Positions 42,401 to 54,400 of a stretch of DNA of 64,000 nt are shown one piece after another; position 1 is the first letter of the stretch, and each line of letters starts with the position of its first letter. Source of the stretch: Trebouxia sp. TZW2008 (Eukaryota; Chlorophyta; Trebouxiophyceae; Trebouxiales; Trebouxiaceae); contig BDIU01000148.1 of NCBI GenBank assembly GCA_002118135.1, positions 62,001 to 126,000 of the forward strand. The letters run 5' to 3'. A model generated the notes under the pieces. It ran no database searches and was not told the origin of the DNA. It saw only the letters and a list, made by a program, of their open reading frames with translations. The translations under genes were made by a program, and so were the position numbers.

Positions 42401-45400
42401 ATTGACGCTGTGAGACTGCCTCCATTGTTGGCCCAGCATGTTGCCATGCAGTCTGAACACATCAGCAGGTTGCAGTTGGTTTGCTGTTCAGCTTCTGTCA
42501 GCATCCTACTCTTGGCAGTGTATTTGCGTCGGGGCCTCTGTTCATGTTCTGTCAGCAATTCAGCTGCACAAGAAACTAATGCACTGAAGGCTTGAACAGC
42601 CCATGCTGAGACCTGCAATCCAAATCTGGTGTTCCAACCTCTGTTTGCATGGATGTCTTGTATGCAATGATAAGACAGCAAATGCCTTTTGCTTTGACAA
42701 CTGGCTGCAGTGGTATATATGCCCATCCAGGTTTTCAAGCAACAAGAGGAGGCAGCCAAAATTGAGCATCAGCAGCGCAAGCATGCAGCCAAAGTCAAGG
42801 CCAAGGAGGAGGTCATTACCAGCCAGATTGAGGCAGAAGAAGAGGCGCATCAGCGAGCTGTAGCTGCCAGAAAGGTGCACTGCTTGCTGTCGTAACGCTT
42901 TGGCTGTTGTTTAGCTGTTTGCAATCTCTTGTTCGAATTTGTGAAGTCTGCTCTATTTCAAAGCGAATCCACGATTGATAGCGCAGCAATGGCCTTGTTT
43001 GCAATTGCTGCAGGACACTTGAGACCGCTAACGCATAGCAACTCACTGCAGGCTTGATACCTGTCACTTTTACTCAAGGGTGGGATCATGCACACCACTG
43101 AAAAGAGATAGGAGTGCCAGGCCAGGATAACTTGCAACTGCTACCCAGCTCGCCTCTGCAGTTGTCTATGATGTGCAGGCAGTGCAAAGGGTAGAGGCCC
43201 AGTTTGCCAAGGAGATGGGTGCAGAAGCACGTGAGAAGCGCATTGACAGGTGACAGGCCTTGACCCCTGCGCAGTTGTGACATGCAAGCATTGCTGCGAC
43301 CTGCATTTCACACGCAGGCCTGTAGTGCAGGGAATGTCGCTGCCCTTGAGCATCTGTAGCAACTCACAGAGGTAGCTAGCTCTGCTATTGGCCTCCCATA
43401 AACCCATTGCTCATGCAAAAGCAACAATTGAACCAATGTGCTGGATTATTGAGCGGCCTGCAGCATCAGCTTTTCTTCACTGTGATTTTGAGCACCAATA
43501 CCAGGTGCTGCCTGCCCTACCGGCTGCCGACGCTTTGCACGCATGCAGGTTCATGAAGGCACACACCAGGGGTCACCAGAGCATCCTGGATGCATCAGGG
43601 AACCTGCCAGTGTACCAATCTCAGGCCACCCTGGTCAAGGACTGGAGCTTTGGCATGGGCACCGGCAAGGTCAGTGCGGAGCTGATTGGCTGCTGATGCT
43701 TTGTATGCATCCAGGTTCATGAAGGCACACACCAGGAGTCATCAGAGCATCCTGGATCCCACAGGGAATCTGCCAGTGTACCCATCTCAGGCGACCCTGG
43801 TCAAGGACTGGAGCTTTGGCATGGGCACAGGCAAGGTCAGTGCGGAGCTGATTGCCAAATACCAGCAGCTCAGCCCTGAAGTGCAGCCTAATGAGACACT
43901 GCTACCCCGCAAACTCAGGTAGCAACACATCCTATCCAAGTCATGCTGTCAAACTCCCTGACTTGGTGGATCATTGACCACAACATGAGTGAGCCCTGAA
44001 GTGCAGCCTAATGAGATGCTGCTGCCTCACAAATTCAGTTAGGAACATAGCTTGCAGCAGCTTTCCAGCTGAAGCCCTGATGGACTCTGCGCACTCAAGA
44101 TACACTACACATACAACACTGAGCTTGGAACAACACTAAGCAGGCTGGAGTTTGCTGCATGCCTGCAAACTTACACGCATAATGTCTATCGCGTCCTTTG
44201 TTTGGCTCAAACTGTCTTGAGACTGGTCTGCCACAGAGCAGGAGTCTGCCTTGCTGCCAAAGGGCTGGCCTCAGTTGACACACAATCAGGCAGCAGACTT
44301 TTCACTATTGCTTGAACATGACATCCCAACATCTGCATCTCCTGGTGTGTGTTTCTCAAACATGTCTGACCTGACAGGGCTTTGAGGGCCTGCTTGTCCT
44401 GCACAGCACCAGCATATTGCGGCTCCTGATGCATCAAAAAATTTGGCAGCAAGATGAATGGCAACCCCTTGTTAGCAGGCTGTGTCTTGGGTGTGACCCT
44501 ACGCCACTGCATGCAGCAGGACCCGCTTGTTGTCAACGCTGACAGCATCTCCCAGCCCCACCAACCGCCTGAATATAACACTCCAACATCTGCGTCTCCT
44601 AATGCATGCTGCTCAAACATGTCCCACCTGACAGAGTTTGTCAGCAGACTGTGTTCTGTGTCTGACCCTATGCCACTGCAGGCAGCTGGATCCTCTTGTC
44701 GGCACAAAGTCAACGCCAACAGCATCTCCAAGCCCGCCTGCTGCCATGACAGCCCAAGCTGCATCAGCGTCAGCAGCGCCAGGCATGATGGCTTCACTTG
44801 GTAGCACAGACACAGCTGAAGCAGTAGAGGAAGGGCCGTATGAGCCCAAGTTGTCTAAGCATGAGAAGCAGCTAATGCAGCAGGCTCATCAGCGCCACCT
44901 AGCCAGCATTACATCCAAGCAGGTATGACCTGTACCTCCTATATGCTATGACTACGTTGTACTGAGAGGCACTGCCTGTCGTGAATGTCACTGCCTGCTT
45001 GGGCCTGTTTGACTGCAGTACTTCGCTGACATAAGGACCAGAGGCAAGCATGAGGGGCAGTTCATGCAGCAGGCTTGCCAATGTCATCAAGCAAGCATCA
45101 TCCTCAAGCAAACAATGCCACACCCTGCACACATTGCCTGTGCTCCCACACCCTTCTCATGCTGCACATGCCTGGATTGTGGCAGGCTTTGTCAGCTGTG
45201 GTTGTCAATACCCACTTCAGCATATGGCTCACCACACAGCTGATTGTCAAAGCCCACTTCACCATATGGCTCACCACATGGCTGGTTGTCAATGTCCACT
45301 TCACCATATGGCTCACCACATTGCTGATTGCCAATGCCCGCTTCAGCACATGGCTCACCACATGGCTCATTCAATGTCCAAGAAATCCATGGCAAGCAGT

Positions 45401-48400
45401 TTGAGTGCTATAGTCAGACCCGGTCTTGCATATATGTTGATGCTTCATGAGACCAACTTGAGCCGTCCCCTGACCTCACATGACACATGGCAACATGCTG
45501 GCATGTGCTCTAAACAGCTGCTGACTGGGAGAGACTTTCAAGGCAAATCATTGAGCGCTCTTAAATTCTTGCATCAAGCAGATTCAATCCTGCCTGCCGA
45601 AGCTGCCGTCTACAGTGTGCAGATAAAAAGCCTTGCATGGCAATTGACTCAGTGCTGAACCATGCAGGTGGTGATGGGGCAGGAGTTTCAGGGTGATGCA
45701 TTCAAGCCCATGCCAGCCACAGTGCTGTTCAAAGACTTTGAGGTTGGCCAAACCTACAGCCAGACCGTCACTGTCACCAATATTTCTCTTGGCAGGAACA
45801 CATTCAAGGTACTCAACATGATATGTTGGCAGTCATGCTTGCTCTGCCTTGCTTCCCCTTTCAGATGGTTGCTGCTGCAGCTTCACACGCTGTATGAACC
45901 TTGAGCATGCTGTCCATCACATTTGCTCACGCAAGCCGCTGAAATGCATTGCCTCCACTTACACAGCCGGCATGTCTTGACCAAAGTCCTGAGTTGATGT
46001 TTCAAGATCATGTAGCGCAGCCTGACCTTTAGAGAACAACATACCACGCAGTCACTTACAATGCCTGCTTATGCATCATCCCACTTGATGCTTGCCAGGC
46101 TCTTACATGCACAGCTTTCTGCTGTAATGGTACATGCATTTTCTTGACTCAGGCTTTTACATGATGTCTGCCCTCTTTGGGTTCAGGATGAGTATCTAGG
46201 GTACCCTTGAAAGTTGTATCTGAGTCAGTTTGAGTCACACGCGTGTGCTGATATTAACAATGTTTCTTTAGGTGCTTGAGCTTCCCGGCGACATCTGCAA
46301 TATTGTGGAAGTGCAGTACAAGCCACCAGGACATGTCTCTGCTGGCATGACATGCCAGTTGATGGTCCGCTTTACTCCCAAGGTGCTTGTTTCCTGTCCA
46401 GACAGCCTGCATGTCGCTGAGTGAAGTTCTATGCCAAGCATTGCTGAGCGTGCAAGCATGGCATCAGTCGTGAGTGCCACGGATGAAGAATACAATATCA
46501 AAGACCATGTTAACAAATGCCTCTTGTCCCTCGACATGCTATTTTGCACGGTCTGCCATCAGCTGCAACACTCAATACAGCTTACTGGCTTTGACAGCCC
46601 CTGCACTTCACGCACAACAGCCCCTGCCGTTGACTCACGACAACCCTTGTCCTTCAGTCATATACGACAGCACAATCCAGTAACAGTGCAACAATGCATT
46701 CCTACTGTCAAGACTGCTAACATGCAACCCGCTGCGCATGTTATGGCGTTGCGCCTGGTGTCGATTGCTCATGTTCCATCTGTAGCCTCTGCGGTGATGA
46801 ACAGCTTATGCTGCTTTGCCACAGGCAAACGAGGACATACAGAGCAGCATTCCATTGCTGAGCGAGACGGGGCCCATCAGCATACCTGTGACCTGCTTAA
46901 TCAGAAGAGCCAAGCTCTCTGTCCACCCTCAGGTTTGGCCGCTTTGCTCGCAGCCTGTTGCACAGACTCATGCCAGCAGTTTGAATTTCTTGCAAGCTTC
47001 TATGCAGACACCTGAGCATGCATTGACCCTGCAGGATTGGAATGGCCTTCTGGCAACGCCCCAGTGTGCCTTGTTCCTGCACTGACAAATGTGCCGCAAG
47101 AAGACAGTGTGCAGCCATCTTCTGAATGATTCAAACTGCTGCACAGTGCTTCATCTGCGCTCAGCAGCTGAAAATGTACGTCAGATTGGAGCTCATGCTT
47201 GTGTTGATTCATTTGCAATTGCACCCGTATGAACATATGATAGGTAACAAGTATGCGTTTCTCCTATGCTTTGTTTGTCAGGCTGTCCTGAGGTCATTTG
47301 CTTATGCGCGCAGGACTTGGCTGTTGGGCCTTCCAGTGGGGTTGTCCTTGGGGAGCAAGGCCAGGCCAGCTTCACCATTGTGAATGAGGGCGCTCTGGAA
47401 GTACAGTTCGACATCAAGCCTTCTGCCAGTCAGGTGAGCCATTCAGTGTGAATGCACTGCCAACTAGATGGTCCTTGTCAGGGTAAAAACTGCAGCTCAG
47501 GTCAGCCTAACAAGGTCAGACAGCACTCATTACCTCATCATCTTAGTATTGCCAAAGAGTCAATGACATCAGCTTGGCAGTGCCACAAAATGACTGCCGG
47601 TCCAAATCAGCCTAACAGCGCCAGAAATTGCAAGTCAGATCAGCCTAGCTGTGCCAAGTCTAGTGCCAGTCCATATCAGCCTTGCAAGGGCAACAGGCGC
47701 CTGTCAAAACACCCTGGCAGTGCCTAAAACCCAGTGACAACGGCATCAGCCTGGCTGTGACAAAAGGTGCCAGCCCAGCTCAGCCTTGCAGCACCAGAAC
47801 ATGGCCAGCACATCAGCCTGTTGAAGTCAACATAGGCCAGTCAGAGTTGTTCAACATTGCCGCATGGCAGTGCTGGTCACATCAGCCTAGCAGTGGCAGA
47901 AGATGCCAGTCACATCAGCTGAGCAGTGCCAAGAAGAAATTGCCATTTATATCAGCCTGGCAGCAACAGAAACTGCCCATCACATCCGCCTGTTGATGCC
48001 AGAATGTGCCAGTCAGATCAGCCTAGTATCGCCGACGGGTGCCATTTGAATCAGCCTGGCAATGCAAAGAGTTGCCAGTCAAGTGGGCCTAGCAACGCTA
48101 AGAAGTGCTATTTAGATCAGCATAGCTATATCAAAAAATGCCTCAGTGGGGAAAATAGCTAGTTGAATAAACCCAGCTGTGCCAAAAGGTCCCAAACAAT
48201 TAATTTTGCGACGGCAGGAATTCCTACTCTTGACAGTCTGCCATCAGCAGAATGGTCAGGTTTGGGCTCAGCCCAACAAACATGCAAGCTCTTGATATCC
48301 AGCGTGGCTGCTGTCTGAATGCTCTTCATGCAAGCATTTGCTACGAGCAGCAACCCCACCTCAGCAGCAGCCCACATTGCAGCTTTACTCAAAATATATT

Positions 48401-51400
48401 TGCAGCTTTCAAGATCCCCGCAAGCGCAGCAGAGCACACACAGAGATGCCTCACATGACATGCATGCTGTGTGGCTGTGAATGACCCAGCCTGGTTTATA
48501 TCAGCTGGAATGCAGGTGGTATGACATGCAGTACAGCGTCAGAAAAGTGGCATGAGGCCCAGCAGGCATTTAGTGCATCAATGTGTGATCTATCTGCAGG
48601 CCAGTCCAGCGCTGCCAGCTGGACAGGATGTGCCACCCAATGACGCTGTGCAGAAGGGTGATGCGCTGCAACTCGGCAGCCTTGCAGTCCTGACCCAGCA
48701 AGGCACTGTCAAGGGGTATAGCAAGATACAAGTGAAGGTGCTGTTCACGCCAACTGCTCAGGGACCAGTCAAGCAGAATGTTGAGATCAACTTCAGGTGA
48801 GACAGCATCAACATGCAATTCTTTGACAGCAGTGCGTATCATTATTGTCACGACACAATATGTGGCTGTGGTTATGATGTTGCATCTGTGCTTCCCTGGC
48901 TGCTTAAAACATTTATATCAAGCATGCATCTGATTATGCGCAGTGCACATCAGGCATATATGTTTGCCCTGCTAGCATGTTGCACCATGTACGCAGGTAG
49001 GCCAAGTCAGCTTTGTGATCACCGAAGTTTCTGTTTCAACGTTGCAGATGGTCCATGGTGAACCATTGCAGTCTTGGGTGTTCAAGGATGCAGTGAATTC
49101 ACTATTGAGTCAAGTTGCATCACAATGTGACACAAGCTGCAGGGCTGTCAGGGACAAGAAAGCTGCCCTGCCTTCCATCAGAGTTGGCTTAGCTGGGCTA
49201 GGGAAGCCTATGCCTGTGTACACAGACTCCACCCTGGTTGACTTCAAGGTGAGCAGTTGCATCATTTTGCCTTTGCAGCTGTCCAAGCATGTAGTCCTGC
49301 CATGTACGCATTCTGGTCCCTGCAACTGGTCTTGCGTCTGAAGATACGAGAGCACTTATTGTATCTCAAGCCTAGTCACAGCAATAGAACAAAGCATGCA
49401 AGTCTACTCCATGATGCACTCATGGTCGCCTCTGATGCCCCCAACACTGGCATGAAACACAGCGATGTGCCTCATGGGTCAAGATCGACGGCATGCTGTG
49501 CGCATCAGTATTGGCTGCTCTTGGTGTATTGCCCAATTGGATGCAAGGCAAATGCATGTGGCTGCAGTGCTGCTTCATGGGGCAGGTGTACCGACATGCC
49601 GTGCGCATTCACAACAGGGGCTCTTCAGCCATGAAGGCCACTCTCAGCCTGCCCTCTGCTGTACAACCCTTCCTTCAAGCCACCCCAACAACAGGCTTCT
49701 GCCAGGTTTGGCATTTCTGTCGTCTTGCAACCTCTCTTGCAACCCCTCCTGCCCCACTCCAGCATTTTCCCCCAGTGTCAAAATGTGCTGAGTGGCCCTT
49801 CAATGTCCCAGTAGGGAGGCCTGTGTTGCTTGATGCTTGGTGGCAGTGCTGATGCAAGCACTTCCCCAGGGCCGCTACCCCATCAACCCCCTAAATCACC
49901 TGCATATAAAAGGCACTCAAATGTCTCAAGAGGGGAGCCTGTGTTGCTTGATGCCTTGTGCAACCGCTTTGACCGTACTGCCCTCTATTTGTCATGACAG
50001 TCTTTCTCACCCACATGCCTTGGTTGGCTGACTGATGCAAGCAAGCTCTTTTGTCATAATGACTGCATCAGCGCACACAAATTGCAGCAAACGCTTTGCA
50101 TGATCACAAGCCACACTAGCTTCGCGCTCACTGCCTCTGCCTTGCATTGTCTGTGCTTCCATCACAGCTCAACAATGCTAAACAATGACTTCAAATCAGC
50201 CAGTTCAAATTGAGAACACTGAGGCTGACTGCATGCTGTTGCCAATTTGCATGCTCAACATTGCATTTGATTCCGCTGGTCTAAGTTCAGCGACAATGTC
50301 AATTGGCTGTGCAGAGTGGGGACAGCTTTGAGTTTGCCTTGAGGCTGTGTGGGCGGGCCAGCATCTGGGACGCCTGCAGCAAATATGTGCTGGACAGGCA
50401 GGCAGGGGTGCTGCAGCTGCCAGCCAAGGTAAACAAAACCCCACCAAATTGCATGTTCACATTGTTGTTTACATCTGTTTTAGTGAGTTTCTATGACCAG
50501 TCAGGTGCATCAAGAAGCAATGCACTGCCCCCAAACAATGCTGTTTGGTTGCATGTTGATGCTACCTCATCTGATTTTTGCTCTTGCATTCACGTATCTA
50601 TCCAAGTATGCATTCCCGCCATATGCATCAGCTTCCAGCCTAGCCAGATAGACTTTGACCAAACAATGGGCTCATTGGACAGCATGTTGTGACACTGCAC
50701 TGGCAAATGGTGACGCAAGTGCTACAGTGCTGAAGAGTCAGAGCAATGTTCAATGCTTGCATTACAAAGGATGTACGAGCCTAAACAAGGCAAGACATGT
50801 TGCGATGCTGTACAGGTGAGTGTGGTGGGGCAAATGTTGCCAGTGCTGACCAGCATCAGGCTGCAGCTGACCACCACTTGCATCAGCATTCATCTCAGCC
50901 ACATAGACTTTAGACAAGGCCCCAAGACACTGGAAGGCGCACTGTAATGCTGCATAGGTGACTGTGGTGGGGCAAGTGTTGCCACTTCAGAAGCCTCAGA
51001 CACATTAGAAGATGTCTTGCAATGGTATGAAGGTGACGGTGGTGGGCAAGTGTTGCCAGTGCTGACCAGCATCAGGCTGCAGCTGACAACCACTTGCTTT
51101 CAGCCCAACCAAAGAGACTGTGCACAAACAACCAAGACAAAGGAGACACTTTGTGCTGCTGTACAGGTGACAGTAGTGGGGCAAGTGCTGCCAGTGCTGA
51201 CAAGCATTAGGCTGCAGCTGACCACCACCCGCATCAGCTTTCAGCCAAGCCATTTAAACTTTGGAGACTGCAACCTGGCAGAGAAGACTGGCGTGTCTGT
51301 GGTGGTCACCAACCATAGCCTGCTGCCACAGAAGTATGGTAAGGTTGATACATGAGTGATGCTTGCTGACCAAACAATGAAGCAAGCAGTTCTTCAATCA

Positions 51401-54400
51401 GTCTGTCAAATAGTCATTTGGTCCAAATAGGACTGACTGGATCTCTTTCCTGCTTGACTCGCAACAAATGTGAGACTGATCATCAGACCGGTCAAACTGC
51501 TGGTCGAAATCTCCAATCATGGCTGCACACCCCTGCTGTGCAGCAAAACTCTTCCAATGACTCTTTCCTTCAGTTCCTTGTGTAATGTCTTGCATAATCA
51601 TTGATGCATGATTGTCCATCACTCCACGCAGGATTTGGCAAGCTGCCAAAAGGCATCAGCATCAGTCCAGGCGATGGTACATTGTTGCCAGTAGAGAGCC
51701 CAGCCCTGAGGCCGTCAAATTCCTGATGCCATGTCCTGCATGAAGATTGCTGCATGCAGGTTTTGGCAAACTGCCAAAGGGCATCATCATCAGTCCAGGT
51801 GATGGCTTTGGTACATTGTTGCCACTGGAGGGCCTTGCCTTGACTGTGGCCTTCTCGCCTCCCTTGACCGGTCCCTACACCTTCAAGCTGGACTGTCAGA
51901 CCCCCCTGGACACCCACTTCACCCTCCCCTGCACAGCACAGGCCCACCTACCAGCCATCACCCTCTCTCACAATCATATTCAGGTATAAACTGTCTTCAG
52001 ACCTTGAGGGCCACTGCTGGGTGGCATATCCTACTGGACGTCCACTCCTGCACCACACAAACTCTCCTGCCTGCCATGACCTGAAGGGTGGGTTGGCTGT
52101 ACTGCTGTGCAGTCTCAAATCTCTGTTTGCTGTGCTCTCAAAAATGTGACCCCACCTTGTGTTTGCTCGTATGCAGCCACCTGCAACAGCCATGCATGAC
52201 ATCACAGAAGCCAACGTCAGTCTCCATATCGCAGCAGTGCCTGAGACTTTTGAGTTTGGTGTGCTGCAAGCCTGTGACCTCACCTTGTGTCTGCAAGGAT
52301 TCTTCAGCTTCTTCAGTGAAGCGTGGGTCAACGCTGTGAACTTGGCTTGTCTCTGCTGCTTTGCAATTGCCAGCAACAATTGTACATGACGTTCGTACAG
52401 CCTGCAACACCCTTCAGAACACCAGAGCAATGCCTCAGCTTCATGACTTTGGCGTACATTGCACCTCTGACATCAACTTGTTGTCTGGTGTTATGCAGCT
52501 GCCGGCAACAGCCATACATGACATCTCCAAAGCCAATGTCGCTCTTCAGAACACCACTGCAATGCCTCAGACCCTTGAGTTGCACATGCCTCAAGGGTGT
52601 GACCTGACCTTGAGCCCACATATGGGCGTTGTGCCTGAGTGGCAAAGCCTGTGTGTGCTGCTGCGGTGCCATCCAAAGCCAACAAGGCCTTGGCCTAACA
52701 TTGTGTTTGATCTGATGCAGCTGTTGGCAACAGCTGTATATGCCATCTCCACAGCCAATGTCACTCTCCAAAATACCACTGCACTGCCACAGACTTTTCT
52801 TGAGTTTGATGTGTCACAAGGCAGTGACCTCACCTTGAGGCCAGAAAGGCATTGTGCCTGGAGGGCAAAGTCTGCATGTGCTGCTGCGGTGCCATCCCCA
52901 GCCCAGAAGGCTTTTGCCCTGAACTTGCGTCTGTTGCTATGCAGCTGCTAGCAACAACCATCCATGACATTTGCATGGCCAACATCACCCTCAAAACGCC
53001 ACACCAGTGCCTCAAACCTTGGAGTTTGGTATGCTTCAAGGCAGTGCCATCACCTTGGCTCCACATGGGCAAAGCCTACGTGTGCTGCTGATGTACCATC
53101 CAACAAGGCCTTGACCTGACCAAGTGTCAGCTGTTATGCAGCTGCCGGCGACGGCCATTCATGACATTTCCACAGCCAACATTGTTCTCCAGAATACCAC
53201 AGCAGTTCCTCAGACCTTCGAGTTTGGCATGCCACCAGGCAGTGACCTAACCCTGAGCCCGCATGTGGGCACTGTGCCTGGAGGACAAAGCCTATGTGTG
53301 CTGCTGCGGTACCAACCACAGCCAAACACAGCTCCAGCTGTTCCCAGCACTGCAGACACAGCAGACGCGGCTGCCACTGCTGCTCCAGAAGCATCTTCTG
53401 CCGAAGCTGCAACTGCTGAAGGCAAATCAGGAGACAAGGTGAGGTCTTAGCTGCCTTGTGTGGGGCTGCTGCTGCTGCTGTTGGGTATGGCTTTGGGTCT
53501 GGGCTGTTGGCATCTCAACAGCTTGGCGTACCAGCATAGGCATGTGTTTGTAGGCAGTTCATTGCTTTTGCGTGCAGCTAATGGGCCATAAAACCACATT
53601 AGACAGCAAACAAGCGATGATGATGACGGGCATTGATCTGCACTTCACCTGTTGGTGATTTAGCACCTTGGCATAACAGCATGCTCTGCACACAGAAGTG
53701 CGGACTTTGCATTGCAGGTAGACAACAAGCCTTTCCTTGTGCAAGCTTGGTTCAGACTCATAGCTGCTGACCCTTTGCAGCTGTTGTTCTGAAACTAGGC
53801 ATCACGTGCCGGTCAATTGATGACAGCGCAGGACATGTGAGCTGCGCCAAACAAAGCTTCATTCAGTAAAAGGCCATGCCCGTTTGCACAGGGTGACACA
53901 GCGCTCACGCAGTGGTCCCACTGCAATCAGTGGCAGCTTCCTTGTTTCATCAAGCCTTCTGCTGCCACACTCCAGCCCCGCCCCATTGCCACCCCAGCAC
54001 TGGACGCCTCCCGCCAAAGCCCTTCTCGCCGAGGTCACAATCCTTCCCGCCAAAACCTCAGCGCTTCCCGCCATAGCAAATCTCAAGGTTCACAGCATCA
54101 GCAGCAGAAGGGGCAGCAGCAGCAGCAGCAGCAGAGTGGTGAACAGGAAGCAGCTTCACTAGATGCAGCGCTTGAGCCGCAAGTGGTGCACCTTGAGGTG
54201 TCAACTTGTGCTGTGCTGTCCAATTTGACGCTTGAAGGCGCAAGCACCAGTTGGCAGCCTGACAGAGGGCTGTGGCAGCTAGACTTTGGTACGTTTGCCT
54301 TGGGTAACCTCGGATCACTCAGAACGTGTTTCTTGATATGCTTGCGTAGCAGCATGACTCCATGCTTGCATCCTGATATTCGATGTTGCTTGACGACTCA

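Noticed and set aside
52361..52951. A single long exon made from exon-21 copies 2 to 4
   Set aside because: Copy 2 lacks an acceptor AG and copy 4 shifts frame. Joining exon 20 directly to 53142 gives the CFAP74 sequence and phase expected.
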